Shown here: positions 18,491 to 28,906 of the stretch, piece after piece
Numbering within the stretch: position 1 is the first letter of the stretch
How the letters are laid out: each line of letters begins with the position of its first letter
Source of the DNA: Porphyrobacter sp. SLTP
GTDB lineage: Bacteria; Pseudomonadota; Alphaproteobacteria; Sphingomonadales; Sphingomonadaceae
DNA: 64,000 nt
Direction: 5' to 3'
NCBI RefSeq assembly: GCF_009905735.1
Contig: NZ_JAAALE010000005.1
Coordinates: 157,195 to 221,194 of the forward strand
Made by a program: the position numbers and the translations under genes
Notes under the pieces: model-generated
Databases searched by the model: none
Told to the model about the DNA's origin: nothing
What the model saw: only the letters and a program-made list of their open reading frames with translations

Positions 18491-20023
18491 TCACAGCGGA
18501 ATATTGTCATGCTTCTTCCAAGGGTTCTCCAACTGCTTCGTCCGCAGCTTCCTTAGCCCCAGCGCGATCCGGCGGCGGGTCGAGTGCGGGTGGATCACCT
18601 CGTCGATATAGCCGCGCTGGGCCGCGACGAAGGGGTTGGCGAAGCGGTCTTCATATTCCTTGGTCCGCTCGGCGATCTTGGCCGGGTCGTCCTTCTCGGA
18701 GCGGAAGATGATCTCCACCGCGCCCTTGGCGCCCATCACCGCGATTTCCGCCGTCGGCCACGCATAGTTCAGATCGCCCCGCAGGTGCTTCGATGCCATC
18801 ACGTCATAGGCCCCGCCGTAAGCCTTGCGGGTGATGACGGTGATCTTGGGCACGGTCGCCTCGGCATAGGCGAAGAGCAGCTTCGCGCCGTGCTTGATGA
18901 TCCCGCCCAGCTCCTGCGCCGTGCCGGGGAGGAAGCCGGGCACGTCGACGAAAGTGATGATCGGGATCTCGAAGGCATCGCAGAAGCGCACGAAGCGCGC
19001 GGCTTTCTTCGAGGAGTTGATGTCGAGCACGCCTGCCAGCACCATCGGCTGGTTCGCCACCACACCGACGGTGCGGCCTTCCACCCGGCCGAACCCGCAC
19101 AGGATATTGCCCGCGTGCATCGGCTGGATCTCGAAGAAATCGCCCTCGTCCAGCACCTTGGCGATCACTTCGTGCATGTCATAGGGCTGGTTGGCATTAT
19201 CGGGGATCAGCGTGTCGAGGCTGTTGTCGATCCGATCCCACGCGTCGCTGGTGGGGAGGATCGGGGCTTCGTCACGGTTGGAGAGCGGCAGGAAATCGAA
19301 AAATCGCCGGGTCGCCAGCAGGGCTTCGACATCGTTCTCGTAAGCGAGATCGGCGACCGAGGTTTTGGTGGTGTGGGTGATCGCCCCGCCCAGTTCCTCC
19401 TGCGTCACCACCTCGTTGGTGACGGTCTTCACCACTTCAGGGCCGGTGACGAACATGTAGCTCGAATCCTTCACCATGAAGATGAAGTCGGTCATCGCCG
19501 GCGAATAGACCGCCCCGCCCGCGCAGGGCCCCATGATGAGGCTGATCTGCGGCACCACGCCGGATGCGAGCACATTGCGCTGGAACACCTCGGCATAACC
19601 GCCGAGGCTCGCCACGCCTTCCTGAATGCGCGCCCCACCCGAATCGTTGAGGCCGATAACCGGCGCGCCGACCTTCAGCGCGGTGTCCATCACCTTGCAG
19701 ATCTTCTCCGCATGGCGCTTCGACAGCGAGCCGCCGAAGACGGTGAAATCCTGCGAGAACACGTAAACCAGCCGGCCGTTGATCGTGCCGCTGCCCGTGA
19801 CCACCCCGTCACCCGGGATACGCTGGGTTTCCATCCCGAAATCGTTGCAGTCGTGCTCCACGTAGGCATCGACTTCTTCAAAGCTGCCTTCGTCGAGCAG
19901 CACGTCGAGCCGTTCGCGCGCGGTCAGCTTGCCCTTGGCGTGCTGGGCGTCGATGCGCTTCTGGCCGCCCCCCATGCGGGCGGCTTCGCGGCGGCGTTCC
20001 ATTTCGGCGATATTGGCGGACAA
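18491..20023 (-). CDS. pccB: Propionyl-CoA carboxylase, beta (carboxyltransferase) subunit
   Basis: 510 residues if translation begins at the TTG at 20023 ([19 protein letters not shown] follows). The TTG is favoured because AAGGGGA sits 6 bases before it and the length equals the usual 510 for PccB. The open frame upstream has no homology look. Carboxyltransferase motifs include [40 protein letters not shown] and [10 protein letters not shown]. With PccA it forms (S)-methylmalonyl-CoA. First gene of the run pccB, acidic protein, mce, hydratase, scpA. Confidence 0.95.
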   Translation of the reverse strand: MSANIAEMERRREAARMGGGQKRIDAQHAKGKLTARERLDVLLDEGSFEEVDAYVEHDCNDFGMETQRIPGDGVVTGSGTINGRLVYVFSQDFTVFGGSLSKRHAEKICKVMDTALKVGAPVIGLNDSGGARIQEGVASLGGYAEVFQRNVLASGVVPQISLIMGPCAGGAVYSPAMTDFIFMVKDSSYMFVTGPEVVKTVTNEVVTQEELGGAITHTTKTSVADLAYENDVEALLATRRFFDFLPLSNRDEAPILPTSDAWDRIDNSLDTLIPDNANQPYDMHEVIAKVLDEGDFFEIQPMHAGNILCGFGRVEGRTVGVVANQPMVLAGVLDINSSKKAARFVRFCDAFEIPIITFVDVPGFLPGTAQELGGIIKHGAKLLFAYAEATVPKITVITRKAYGGAYDVMASKHLRGDLNYAWPTAEIAVMGAKGAVEIIFRSEKDDPAKIAERTKEYEDRFANPFVAAQRGYIDEVIHPHSTRRRIALGLRKLRTKQLENPWKKHDNIPL

Positions 20024-20105
20024 TGGGCATCCCCTTGTTTGGCGTGTTTGGCCGCTGCGTTGCCTTAGCATGTCCCAAGCGTCAACGTGGCAAAAGTGCG
20101 GGCGG

Positions 20106-20828
20106 TCAGAACCTGAGTGTCATGCGCCGCGCCAGCCAAGGGGCGACCGCCTCGACCATCCGCAGCATCTTGGTCATGCCGATATTGGCCTCGTCGTGGT
20201 CCTGCTCGATCGCGGCGATGATCTTGCGCGCGCATTCCTCGGGCGGCATTTTCTTCATGCGGTTGCCGTCATTCATCTGGGTATCGACCACCGGCGGCAG
20301 AGCCTCGATCACCTGAATGGCGCTGCCCTTGAGCTGTTCACGCAGGGCCAGCGTATAGAACCGCAGGCCCGCCTTGGTGGCGCAATAGACTGGCTGGCGC
20401 GCCGCTGGCGCAATCGCGAGGCCGCTGGTCACGTTGACGATCGCCGCTTGCGGACGGGCGCGCAGGCGCTCCACCAGCGCGGTGATCAGCCGGATCGGGG
20501 CGGAGAGATTGGCATAAATGCCCGCATCCGCCGCATCGGCATCAGGCGTGGCCTTGCGGAAATCGTGATCGACCAGTTGCCCGGCATTGTTGATCAGCAC
20601 ATCGAGCTCGGTCTCAGCCAGCTGCGCTATCAGCGCATCGACCCCGGCGGCATGGGACAGATCGGCAGCGATCACCTCAAACCCCGCGGCCCGCATCGCC
20701 TCGAGCCGTTCGGGGCTGCGTCCGGTGAGAATCACCCGCGCGCCCTTGGCCTTGAGTTGCAGCGCGATCTCGCGCCCGATCCCGGCGCTGCCGCCGGTCA
20801 ACAATACCGTCTTTCCTGCAAGCTGCAT
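20106..20828 (-). CDS. Short-chain dehydrogenase/reductase, DltE-like
   Basis: 240 residues. The Rossmann motif TGGSAGIG lies at 11-18, NNAG follows at about 80, and the catalytic set is Ser (VTSG) with Tyr-x3-Lys in YCATK. NAD(P) would bind at the N-terminus. The overall pattern ([30 protein letters not shown]) fits the DltE/YvaG-like 'classical SDR' group of unknown substrate. It stands alone between pccB (82 bases) and a divergent flavoprotein gene. Confidence 0.88.
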   Translation of the reverse strand: MQLAGKTVLLTGGSAGIGREIALQLKAKGARVILTGRSPERLEAMRAAGFEVIAADLSHAAGVDALIAQLAETELDVLINNAGQLVDHDFRKATPDADAADAGIYANLSAPIRLITALVERLRARPQAAIVNVTSGLAIAPAARQPVYCATKAGLRFYTLALREQLKGSAIQVIEALPPVVDTQMNDGNRMKKMPPEECARKIIAAIEQDHDEANIGMTKMLRMVEAVAPWLARRMTLRF

Positions 20829-20900
20829 GACACCCGTCTCCCCGCCTGTGGCTTACGAACAACAGTTGCATAGGGCAACGCATTAGGCGAGACCGGCGTC

Positions 20901-22004
20901 ATGGAGCGGTGCGAATTTCTGGTGATCGGCGGCGGGATCGCGGGGCTGAGCTGCGCGGCGCGGCTGGCCGCGCACGGGCGAGTGGTGGTGCTGGAGGGTG
21001 AGAGCGCGTCCGGCTACCACGCATCGGGCCGCAGCGTGGCGGTGGCGCATTTCGGGCTGGGCGAGCGGCTGGTGCGCACGCTGACCGCGCTGAGCCTGCC
21101 CGCGCTGGCCGAGCATGGCACGCGGCATCCGGCGCTGCATATCGCCTCTGCTGCGCAATTGGCGGCGCTGGACGCGCTGGAAGAAACGCACCGCCAATTC
21201 GGCTGCGATTATGCGCGGATCAACGGTGCCGAAGCGCGCGCGCTGCTGCCGGTGCTGAAGCCCGAAGCGTGCGAGGCCGCGCTGGTCGATCACGGGGCGC
21301 TCAAGCTCGATACGCATGCGATGTTGCAGGCGCATGTTACGACCTTGCGCGCGGCGGGGAGCACAGTGGTCACGGGTGCGACGGTCAGCGCGATTGCACG
21401 CGATGGCGCAGGCTGGCGGGTGGAAGCCTTGGGCGAGACTTACGGCGCGCCGCTGCTCATCAACGCGGCGGGAGCATGGGCGGATGAGATTGCGCGCCTT
21501 GCGGGCGTCACGCCTATTGGGATCGAGCCGCGCCGCCGCACCGTCATCTCCTTCGCCGCATTGCCGGACGAGGATGTGCGCGCCTGGCCCTTCACCAAGA
21601 CCGTGGGCGAAGGCTTCTACATGCTGCCCGAAGGAGCGGGACAGTTGCTCGCCTCAGCGATGGACCAGACCCCCAGCGCGCCGTGCGACGCCGCGCCTGA
21701 GGAGCTCGACATCGCCATCGCCGCCGACCGGGTCGAGCAGGCGACCACCCTCCCCATTCGCCGGATCGCACATAGCTGGGCGGGCCTCAGAAGCTTTGCG
21801 CCCGATGAATTGCCGGTGATCGGCCACGCGGTGGGCGCACCCGGTTTCGTATGGGTCGCGGGACAAGGCGGCGCTGGCTTCCAGACGGCGCCCGCGCTGT
21901 CACGGATTGCGGAAAGCGCGGTGCTGGGCCTGCCCTTCCCCGCGGATTGCGCCGAGGCAGGCCTTGCGCCCGAGCAATTCGCCCCGCGGCGGTTCGGCGC
22001 CTAG
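20901..22004 (+). CDS. DAO-family FAD-dependent oxidoreductase, DauA-like
   Basis: 367 residues. FAD-binding GGGIAGLSCAARLA is at the N-terminus, then LEGESASGYHASGRSVAV. The GYH-x-GRS segment is typical of D-arginine dehydrogenase (DauA) and related D-amino-acid dehydrogenases. The late motif FVWVAGQGGAGFQTAPALS is the C-terminal FAD segment. The likely reaction is oxidative deamination of a D-amino acid or similar amine, passing electrons to a carrier. The exact substrate cannot be read from sequence. Its last 4 bases overlap the end of the convergent next gene. Confidence 0.82.
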   Translation: MERCEFLVIGGGIAGLSCAARLAAHGRVVVLEGESASGYHASGRSVAVAHFGLGERLVRTLTALSLPALAEHGTRHPALHIASAAQLAALDALEETHRQFGCDYARINGAEARALLPVLKPEACEAALVDHGALKLDTHAMLQAHVTTLRAAGSTVVTGATVSAIARDGAGWRVEALGETYGAPLLINAAGAWADEIARLAGVTPIGIEPRRRTVISFAALPDEDVRAWPFTKTVGEGFYMLPEGAGQLLASAMDQTPSAPCDAAPEELDIAIAADRVEQATTLPIRRIAHSWAGLRSFAPDELPVIGHAVGAPGFVWVAGQGGAGFQTAPALSRIAESAVLGLPFPADCAEAGLAPEQFAPRRFGA

Positions 22005-23026
22005 ACCCGCACGATCCCCTGATCGACCAGACTGCGTGCAGTCGCCGCGATACTGTCGTCGGCAGCGATAAAATCCATCCCCAGCACGCGCCGCGTATGC
22101 TCGCCCGAGACATCGCGGGTGCGGCCGAGTTCGGCCTTCACCTGCTTCATTTCGGCCAGCAGCGGCGCGAGCAGGGTGACGACGAAGTCCGGGAGCTTGC
22201 GGGTCGGCACCTTGCGCGCAAGCTCAGGCGTGCGCGTTCGCAGCACTTGCGCAATCTCGGTCATCCACACGAAGCGATCCTGCACCGGAAAACGCTCGCC
22301 GCGGACGGTTTTCGCCGGCGCATCAAGCGCCAGCAGATGGGCGCGCGCCACATCCCGCACGTCAATAATGCCGAAGCCGACTGCGGGCAGCGCCGGGATC
22401 TCGCCGGTCAAGAGCTTGCGCACCAATTCGATCGAGGTCGACAGATCGTCATTCACCACCGGCCCCAGCACGGCCACCGGATTGACCGAGCAGAACGCCA
22501 TATCGGGCGCGTGCGAGGCAACCCACTCGCGCGCGGCTTTCTCGGCCACGGTCTTGGAGCGATGGTAGGGCGGAACGGCCGGATTTTCGAGCACGGTCCA
22601 ATCCCGCTCGTCAAAGCGGTCCTTCCCCGGGCCGTGGCCATAGGCAATCGCGGCCGCCGAACTGGTCAGCACGAAACGCTCCACCCCCGCCGCATGGGCA
22701 AAACGCAGCGCCCGCAAGGCCCCTTCGCGCGCCGGGATCACCAGCGCATCGGCGTGTTTGGGCACCGCGAGGGGAAAAGGCGAGGCGACATGGGCCACGC
22801 CGTCGCAGCCCGCGCAGGCCTCAGCCCAGCCTGCGTCATGTTCCAGATCAGCCTGAAACACCCGCAGGCGCTCGCCTGCCTGAGGCCAGCGGGCGCGCAG
22901 GCGCGGTTCGCTTTTGGCAGCATTGCGCACTGTGGTGTGGACGCTCTTGCCCGCCGCCAGCGCCTGATCGATGATCTCGCCCGCGATATAGCCGGTGCCG
23001 CCGGTCACAAGGATGGTATCGGCCAT
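22001..23026 (-). CDS. NAD-dependent epimerase/dehydratase family reductase (dihydroflavonol-4-reductase-like)
   Basis: 341 residues, extended SDR. The N-terminal VTGGTGYIAGEII is the glycine-rich NADP motif. SSAAAIAYG supplies the Ser. The catalytic YxxxK is YHRSK, in NPAVPPYHRSKTVAEKAARE, as in plant-type DFR and cinnamoyl-CoA reductase-like bacterial enzymes. Such proteins reduce ketones or aldehydes with NADPH; the substrate here is unknown. It converges with the flavoenzyme (4-base overlap) and lies 59 bases from gor on the same strand. Confidence 0.85.
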   Translation of the reverse strand: MADTILVTGGTGYIAGEIIDQALAAGKSVHTTVRNAAKSEPRLRARWPQAGERLRVFQADLEHDAGWAEACAGCDGVAHVASPFPLAVPKHADALVIPAREGALRALRFAHAAGVERFVLTSSAAAIAYGHGPGKDRFDERDWTVLENPAVPPYHRSKTVAEKAAREWVASHAPDMAFCSVNPVAVLGPVVNDDLSTSIELVRKLLTGEIPALPAVGFGIIDVRDVARAHLLALDAPAKTVRGERFPVQDRFVWMTEIAQVLRTRTPELARKVPTRKLPDFVVTLLAPLLAEMKQVKAELGRTRDVSGEHTRRVLGMDFIAADDSIAATARSLVDQGIVRV

Positions 23027-23085
23027 GCTGCGCTTCCCCTGATGAAGTGTCGCCGCACCTTAGCAGCACGGCAGCGGCGCGCAGC

Positions 23086-24438
23086 CTATTTGAACAGCAC
23101 CAGCTCTTCCGCCATCGTCGGATGGATCGCGACGGTCGCATCGAAATCGGCCTTGGTCAGCCCCGCCTTCACCGCGATGGCAGCCACCTGCATGATCTCG
23201 GGCGCATCGGGGCCGATCATGTGGATGCCGACGATCCGGTCATTCGCGGCATCGACGATCATCTTATAAAGGCTGCGCTCGTTGCGGCCAGCCACCACGT
23301 TCTTCATCGGCCGGAAATCCGACTGAAAGACCTTGATATTGCCAAGCTGGTTGCGCGCCTCGCTTTCGGTCAGTCCGACGGCGGCGATCGGCGGGTGGCA
23401 GAACACTGCGGATGGCACGCAGGAATGATCGACCGCGTAAGGCTCGACCCCGCCGAATACCGAATCGGCGAAGGCCTGCCCTTCGCGAATGGCGACGGGG
23501 GTGAGTTGAACCCGGTCGGTCACATCGCCCACGGCATAGACATAATCGACATTGGTGCGGCTGAAAGCATCGACCACGATCTCCCCGCGCTTGCCGGTTT
23601 CGATGCCGACAGTCTCAAGCCCCAGCCCTTCAATGTTCGGCACCCGTCCCGTCGCGACCATCACCGCGTCATATTCGCAAGGCTCCTGCCCGGTCAGCTT
23701 GACGAGCAGAGTTCCGTCATCCTGCTTTTCAATGTGTTCGAACTCGGCGTGGAAGAGGAAGGCGATGCCCTTGACCATCGAGATCTGGAGCAGCCGGTCG
23801 CGCACGGATGCATCATAGCTGCGCAGGATCGTGTCCGAGCGGTTGGCGATCGTCACCTTGCAGCCGAATTCATTGAAGATCCCGGCAAATTCGTTGGCGA
23901 TATAGCCCCCGCCCGCGATCAGGATGCGGCGCGGCAGGCTGTCGAGGTGGAACGCCTCGTTCGAGGTGATGACATGTTCGCTGCCCGGAAACGCCGGGAC
24001 GTGCGGGCGCGCGCCGGTCGCGACGAGGATGTATTTGGCCGTCACCACCTGGCCGCTGGCCAGCGTGATCTGATGATCGCCCGTTATCGTCGCGCGTTCC
24101 TTGAAGATCGTGACGTCGTGATTGCCGAGGGTCTGGCCATAGAGCCCTTCAAGCCGGCTCACATCCGTCTGGACGGCATCGCGCAGCGAAGCCCAATCGA
24201 AGCGCTTGCCTTCGATGGTCCAGCCAAATGCTTTGGCATCCTCAAGATCCTCAGCGAAGTGCGCGCCGTAGACGAGCATCTTCTTGGGCACGCAGCCGCG
24301 GATCACGCAGGTGCCGCCGACGCGGTATTCCTCGGCAACGGCCACTTTGGCGCCGTGAGCTGCGGCCACGCGGCTGGCACGCACCCCGCCCGAGCCTGCG
24401 CCGATGGTGAAGAGATCAAAGTCGTATTCGGCCGTCAT
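23086..24438 (-). CDS. gor: Glutathione-disulfide reductase
   Basis: 450 residues from the second of two adjacent ATGs. The GGGAG ribosome site is 7 bases before this one and 4 before the first, at 24441. The FAD motif FTIGAGSGGVRAS and the redox pair GGTCVIRGCVPKK (Cys44/Cys49) come first. The NADP domain contains IAGGGYIANEFAG, and the dimer interface has the C-terminal HPTMAEE motif whose His is the catalytic base. It keeps glutathione reduced with NADPH in the cytosol. These motifs match glutathione reductase better than dihydrolipoamide dehydrogenase or mercuric reductase. Confidence 0.95.
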   Translation of the reverse strand: MTAEYDFDLFTIGAGSGGVRASRVAAAHGAKVAVAEEYRVGGTCVIRGCVPKKMLVYGAHFAEDLEDAKAFGWTIEGKRFDWASLRDAVQTDVSRLEGLYGQTLGNHDVTIFKERATITGDHQITLASGQVVTAKYILVATGARPHVPAFPGSEHVITSNEAFHLDSLPRRILIAGGGYIANEFAGIFNEFGCKVTIANRSDTILRSYDASVRDRLLQISMVKGIAFLFHAEFEHIEKQDDGTLLVKLTGQEPCEYDAVMVATGRVPNIEGLGLETVGIETGKRGEIVVDAFSRTNVDYVYAVGDVTDRVQLTPVAIREGQAFADSVFGGVEPYAVDHSCVPSAVFCHPPIAAVGLTESEARNQLGNIKVFQSDFRPMKNVVAGRNERSLYKMIVDAANDRIVGIHMIGPDAPEIMQVAAIAVKAGLTKADFDATVAIHPTMAEELVLFK

Positions 24439-24524
24439 CATGCTGCTCCCATCGTCGCGGACACGCATATGGCGTCACAGGGGCGGAGCGGCAACCACGC
24501 GCGGGTGAAATGCCGGATTCAGAT

Positions 24525-24558
24525 AACAAAAGGGCGGGAGTTTGCTGCTCCCGCCCTT
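24525..24558 (-). terminator. Rho-independent terminator of the DEAD-box helicase gene
   Basis: Downstream of the helicase stop, an 11-bp perfect stem (24530-24540 with 24548-24558) with a 7-base loop is followed on the minus strand by TTTTG. It separates the helicase from gor. Confidence 0.88.
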
Positions 24559-24571
24559 CGTGTTCTTGTTA

Positions 24572-26092
24572 TCAGACGCTGGCTGCGCGGGGGCGACCTC
24601 CGCCGCCGCCGGGACGACCACGGCCGCGGTTTCCACCGCCATTGCCGCCGCCGTTACCAGCGGGACGCCCGCCGCCACCGGGGTGACGCTGGCCGCCGCC
24701 GTTGCCGCCGGGCTTGGAGCCAAAGGCACGGCGATCACCCTCAGGACGACGCTCGCCCTGCGGCTTACGATCACCTTCCGCGCGGCGCTGTTCGCCCTGC
24801 TGCGGACGACGCTCACCATCAGGGCGACGATCACCCTGCGGCTTGCGATCACCCTGCGGACGCTGGCCGAGCGGGCGCGGGTTGACGCGCTTCATCGGCG
24901 TGCGGGCAGCCGGCTTGGTCGGGCCTTCGCCTTCCACCACGGCACGGAAATTGTCCGGCAGCGGCAGACGCTCAAGCTCGGCACCGGTCACCTTGCGGAT
25001 ATCCTTGAGGTATGCGCGTTCGTCCTCGGCACAGAAGGCAATCGCGATCCCGCTCTTGCCCGCCCGCGCGGTGCGGCCGATGCGGTGCACATATTGCTCC
25101 GGCACATTGGGCAGTTCGTAATTGATCACGTGGCTGACGCCGGGAATGTCGATCCCGCGCGCGGCCACATCGGTCGCGATCAGCACCGGCACGCGAGCCT
25201 TGCGGAACTCGTCGAGAGCGCGCTGGCGCTGCGGCTGCGACTTGTTGCCGTGGATCGCGTTGGCGGGGATGCCCGCCTGTTCCAGCTTCTTCACCACCCG
25301 GTCCGCGCCATGCTTGGTACGGGTGAAGATCAGCACGCGCTCAACCGTACCGGGCACGGTGTGACGACCCTTGAGGATCATTTCGAGCAGTGCGAGCTTC
25401 TCGTCCTGCTGGACCATGAAGAGGTACTGGTCGATGCGCTCAGCGGTGGTGCTTTCCGGCGTGACCGAGACCTGCACGGGATTGTTGCAGAAGCCGCTCA
25501 CGAGCTCCTTGATCGCCTTAGGCATGGTCGCGCTGAAGAACAGCGTCTGGCGATCCTTCGGGGCCAGTTCGCGGATCTTGCGCAGCGCGTGGATGAAGCC
25601 GAGGTCGAGCATCTGGTCCGCTTCATCGAGCACCAGAATTTCGATCCCGGCGAGATTCAAAGCCTTCTGGTCGATCAGGTCGAGCAGGCGGCCTGGCGTG
25701 GCGACCAGAATGTCGGTGCCGCGGTGCAGCTTGTTGCGATCCTTGCCCACGCTGGTGCCGCCAACGATGCATTGCACCTTGAGGCCCGCCAGCGCGCCGT
25801 AATCCTTGGCGCTGTCGGCAATCTGCACCGCGAGTTCGCGGGTCGGCGCCAGAACCAGCATCCGGCAGGACTTGAACGGGATCTGCTTGTCGGCTTCGCG
25901 CAGGCGGTCAATGCTCGGGAGCATGAAGGCCGCGGTCTTGCCGGTGCCGGTCTGGGCGATACCAAGCAGGTCGCGGCCCTTGAGCACGGCGGGAATGGCC
26001 TGTTCCTGGATCGGGGTCGGCACGGTGTAGCCCTTGAGGTCAAGAGCCTGGAGCACGGGCTGCGACAGCCCGAGGTCAGCAAAAGTTGTCAT
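24572..26092 (-). CDS. DEAD-box ATP-dependent RNA helicase, RhlE-like
   Basis: 506 residues from the ATG at 26092 ([13 protein letters not shown]); a longer frame upstream looks spurious. Complete helicase motifs: Q motif [18 protein letters not shown] (46-53), [15 protein letters not shown], and [11 protein letters not shown]. After about residue 370 comes a low-complexity tail with repeated GDRRP/GERRP units, then Gly/Asn/Arg-rich RGG-like sequence, which would bind RNA without sequence specificity. RhlE-type enzymes remodel rRNA and mRNA structure and often help at low temperature. The gene is flanked by a strong terminator and has a long leader. Confidence 0.93.
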   Translation of the reverse strand: MTTFADLGLSQPVLQALDLKGYTVPTPIQEQAIPAVLKGRDLLGIAQTGTGKTAAFMLPSIDRLREADKQIPFKSCRMLVLAPTRELAVQIADSAKDYGALAGLKVQCIVGGTSVGKDRNKLHRGTDILVATPGRLLDLIDQKALNLAGIEILVLDEADQMLDLGFIHALRKIRELAPKDRQTLFFSATMPKAIKELVSGFCNNPVQVSVTPESTTAERIDQYLFMVQQDEKLALLEMILKGRHTVPGTVERVLIFTRTKHGADRVVKKLEQAGIPANAIHGNKSQPQRQRALDEFRKARVPVLIATDVAARGIDIPGVSHVINYELPNVPEQYVHRIGRTARAGKSGIAIAFCAEDERAYLKDIRKVTGAELERLPLPDNFRAVVEGEGPTKPAARTPMKRVNPRPLGQRPQGDRKPQGDRRPDGERRPQQGEQRRAEGDRKPQGERRPEGDRRAFGSKPGGNGGGQRHPGGGGRPAGNGGGNGGGNRGRGRPGGGGGRPRAASV

Positions 26093-26442
26093 ATGAAATA
26101 AGCTCGCAAATAGTCTGCGGCGCGCGCTGGGCTGCCTCTGACGGGTATCGCCAGTGGGCACGCCACGCGCGGCGCGGGGGTTGAAACCGCCCGCGTGAAA
26201 AGGGAAGTCTTGGAGGTAGAACCGAAGTGCGGCCGGGGCGGATGTTTTCAGATTTCCGCCGCTTCACGCATGGCTAGCGCGCTTCGATGGGGGCCATGTG
26301 GGCGTGATGGCGCGGAAAGTCAATCCTTTCGCCACATGCGTCACCCCGTGCCTGACACGGGGCTAGGCTTTTCTTCTTGGACGTGTGCACAAGGTTAGCC
26401 AAACCCCGTATCAAGCACGGGGCGACGGACTTAGGGTTTGCC
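26093..26442. other. Gap of 350 bases: helicase leader region and pgi 3' repeats
   Basis: No credible gene is seen here. The half next to the helicase is GC-rich and would be its promoter and 5' leader. The half next to pgi holds the paired palindromes described as repeat family C. The helicase is read away from this region and pgi is read towards it. The lone frame starting at 26195 has no protein-like composition. Confidence 0.7.
26338..26427. repeat. Palindromic repeat family C, two facing copies after pgi
   Basis: Two 19-base palindromes, CCCCGTGCCTGACACGGGG (26344-26362) and CCCCGTATCAAGCACGGGG (26404-26422), face each other with flanks CGTCA and CGACGG. A third copy, CCCCGTGTCAAGCACGGGG, lies at 30919-30937. 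The facing pair can form two local hairpins or one long one, and could act as the 3' end of the pgi transcript. Confidence 0.85.
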
Positions 26443-28005
26443 TTACCCCAACCCCGCCGCAGCCATCAGCGCCTTGGTGCTTGGGTCGAACTTACCCTCG
26501 CCGCTTTCGATCTGCTTCGCGATCGCCTTGCCAAGCTCGACCCCGAACTGATCGAAGGGGTTGATCCCCATCAGCACGGCATTGGCGAAGGTGCGGTGTT
26601 CGTGGAAGGCGATCAGCGCGCCCAGCGCGGCCGCATCGCAATCGTCGATCAGGAAGGTGGTCGAAGGCCGGTCGCCCGGATAGGCCCGCGCCGGATCATC
26701 GGCCGGTTTGCCCGCCATCAGCGCGGCCCCCTGCGCGAGGCAGTTCATCAGCAGGATGCGGTGATGTGCCGGATCGAGCTGGTCGCCGGGCCCGATACTG
26801 ACGAGGAAATCGACCGGGATCAGATGCGTGCCCTGATGCAGCAGCTGGAACACGGCGTGCTGCGCGTCGGTGCCCACCCCGCCCCAGGTGATCGCTGCTG
26901 TCGGCCCGTCAACCGGGCTGCCGTCCGTCTTCACGCTCTTGCCATTCGATTCCATCTCAAGCTGCTGGAGATAGTCGGGCAGCAGCGCGAGCCGCTCGTC
27001 ATAAGCGAACACCGCGCGGGTCTGGCAGCCGCGCAGCCGGGTGTAATACTGGTCGGCGAATGCAGCGAGCAGCGGGGCATTGGTCCGGCCTTCCTCTGCG
27101 CGGAAGTGATCGTCCACCGCCTTGGCGCCTGCCAGCATGGCGCGGAATTCGTCCATGCCGATGGCGAGCGCGACCGGGAAGCCGATCGAAGAGAACAGCG
27201 AATAGCGCCCGCCCACGCTTTCGATGAAGGGCAGCACGCGAGTCTCGTCCACGCCCCACTCGACGGCCTTCTCGGGCGACGCGGTGAGCGCGATCACTCG
27301 GCCGCCCGGATCATCCACACCGTTTTCTGCCAGCCACTTCAGCGCACTGTCGGCATTGGTCATCGTCTCGATGGTGGTGAAGGTCTTGGAGGCGACCGCG
27401 ATCAGCGTCGTCTCCGGATCGCAGGCCCGGAACGCCTGTTCCAGCGCCAGCCCGTCAATGTTCGAGACCACGTGCACATCGACCAGCGCCAGATCGCGGG
27501 TCAGCGCATCGATGGCGAGCGCGGGGCCAAGCGCCGATCCGCCGATGCCGATCGCGATGCAATGCTTGATCTCGCCCAGCGCGCCTTCGTGGATCGCTTC
27601 GACCAGCAGGCTCATGCGGGTGAGCAGCGCTTCAGCCTCATCGACCTGCGCGGGCGTGCCGCTGCCGCGCAGCGCACCGTGGGTCGCGGCGCGGCCTTCG
27701 GTGACGTTGATGATCCCACCGCCAAACAGCGCCTCGCGCGCCGCGTCAAAGCCGGCCGCTTCGGCCAGCGCTTCGAAGGCAGAGAGCGCGTCATCGCTCA
27801 GATGGGTTTTGGAAAAATCGATCCGCATCCCGGCCTCGGCGGCGCTGCCGGGCTCCACTGGCCAGGCGATCCGCCGGGTCAGGTTGGCGGGCCGATCGGG
27901 ATCCGCGGCGAACAGGTCGGCGAGCTTGGGCTGCGGCAGAGCCTTCAGCTGCGTCCATGCTGCCGCCATAGCCGCATCACCTTTTGCCCCACCCGAAGTG
28001 CTCAT
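26443..28005 (-). CDS. pgi: Glucose-6-phosphate isomerase
   Basis: 520 residues. The sugar-phosphate isomerase motif GIGGSALGP is in the first half, with SKTFTTIETMTNA, GGRYSLFSSIGFPVAL and the C-terminal INPFDQFGVELGK (bearing the family signature and catalytic Lys). It interconverts glucose-6-phosphate and fructose-6-phosphate. AAGGGAAA 5 bases before the ATG supports the start. It diverges from lepB, with 49 bases between the starts. In related bacteria that use the Entner-Doudoroff pathway, Pgi mainly serves gluconeogenesis; that is inference here. Confidence 0.97.
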   Translation of the reverse strand: MSTSGGAKGDAAMAAAWTQLKALPQPKLADLFAADPDRPANLTRRIAWPVEPGSAAEAGMRIDFSKTHLSDDALSAFEALAEAAGFDAAREALFGGGIINVTEGRAATHGALRGSGTPAQVDEAEALLTRMSLLVEAIHEGALGEIKHCIAIGIGGSALGPALAIDALTRDLALVDVHVVSNIDGLALEQAFRACDPETTLIAVASKTFTTIETMTNADSALKWLAENGVDDPGGRVIALTASPEKAVEWGVDETRVLPFIESVGGRYSLFSSIGFPVALAIGMDEFRAMLAGAKAVDDHFRAEEGRTNAPLLAAFADQYYTRLRGCQTRAVFAYDERLALLPDYLQQLEMESNGKSVKTDGSPVDGPTAAITWGGVGTDAQHAVFQLLHQGTHLIPVDFLVSIGPGDQLDPAHHRILLMNCLAQGAALMAGKPADDPARAYPGDRPSTTFLIDDCDAAALGALIAFHEHRTFANAVLMGINPFDQFGVELGKAIAKQIESGEGKFDPSTKALMAAAGLG

Positions 28006-28054
28006 CGCCGTTTCCCTTTACGCAAGTGTGCGGCTGCGAGTAAGGGCAGAGACG

Positions 28055-28906
28055 ATGGATGTTAAGACCCAATCGCTTGAGACCCAAACGCTCGACGCAG
28101 GCCAGACCGCCGCAAATGGCGCCCGTGCCCGCGAAAGCTGGGGCGGCTTTATCTGGTTCCTCGTCAAGCTGCTGCTGGCGGTGCTGGCGTTCCGCACGCT
28201 GGTGTTCTCGCCCTTCTCGATCCCATCGGAGAGCATGTTGCCACGGCTGATGAACGGCGATTATCTGCTGGCGGCCAAGTGGCCCTATGGCATCTCGCGC
28301 CACGCCCTGCCCTTCGATCTGCCGCTGCCCAGCGGACGCCTGCTGCCCGGCACGCCCGAGCGCGGCGATATCGTGATCTTCAAGCACCCGGTCGACGGGC
28401 GCGAATATATCAAGCGGGTGATCGGCCTGCCGGGCGACCGTGTGGCGGTGATCGGCGGCGAGGTTGTGCTGAACGGCACGCGCCTGCCGCGCCAACGGAT
28501 CGCCGACGTTCCGGTGACGCAATCGTCCAATACGGGCTGTGCCTGGGGCGGCGACCTCGCGAATGGGGCGGAGGGGATCGAGGTGTGCCGCTACCCCGCG
28601 TTCCGCGAGACGCTGCCAGGCGGCCCGTCTTACACCACGCTCGATTTCGGCCTCACCCCCTATGATGGCTTTGCCGAGATGACGGTGCCCGCAGGCCGCC
28701 TGTTCGTGATGGGTGACAACCGCGACAGTTCGCGCGACAGCCGCTTTCCGGCGGTGGCGGGTGACGGGGTCGGCTTTGTCCCGCAAGACCTGCTGGTCGG
28801 GCGCGCCGCGATCATCATCTGGTCGACCGACGGCAGCGCCGATTGGGGCAAGCCGTGGACGTGGTTCTCCGCCGCGCGCTGGGACCGGATCGGAGACACG
28901 CTGTGA
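28055..28906 (+). CDS. lepB: Signal peptidase I
   Basis: 283 residues from the ATG at 28055. An N-terminal helix anchors it (FIWFLVKLLLAVLAF), followed by PSESMLP with nucleophile Ser60, the general base Lys120 in YIKRVIGLPGD, and the family box MGDNRDSSRDSR. It cuts Sec and Tat signal peptides at the outer face of the inner membrane. The stop overlaps the rnc start by 4 bases (GTGA). lepB-rnc-era is a classical gene order. Confidence 0.97.
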   Translation: MDVKTQSLETQTLDAGQTAANGARARESWGGFIWFLVKLLLAVLAFRTLVFSPFSIPSESMLPRLMNGDYLLAAKWPYGISRHALPFDLPLPSGRLLPGTPERGDIVIFKHPVDGREYIKRVIGLPGDRVAVIGGEVVLNGTRLPRQRIADVPVTQSSNTGCAWGGDLANGAEGIEVCRYPAFRETLPGGPSYTTLDFGLTPYDGFAEMTVPAGRLFVMGDNRDSSRDSRFPAVAGDGVGFVPQDLLVGRAAIIIWSTDGSADWGKPWTWFSAARWDRIGDTL

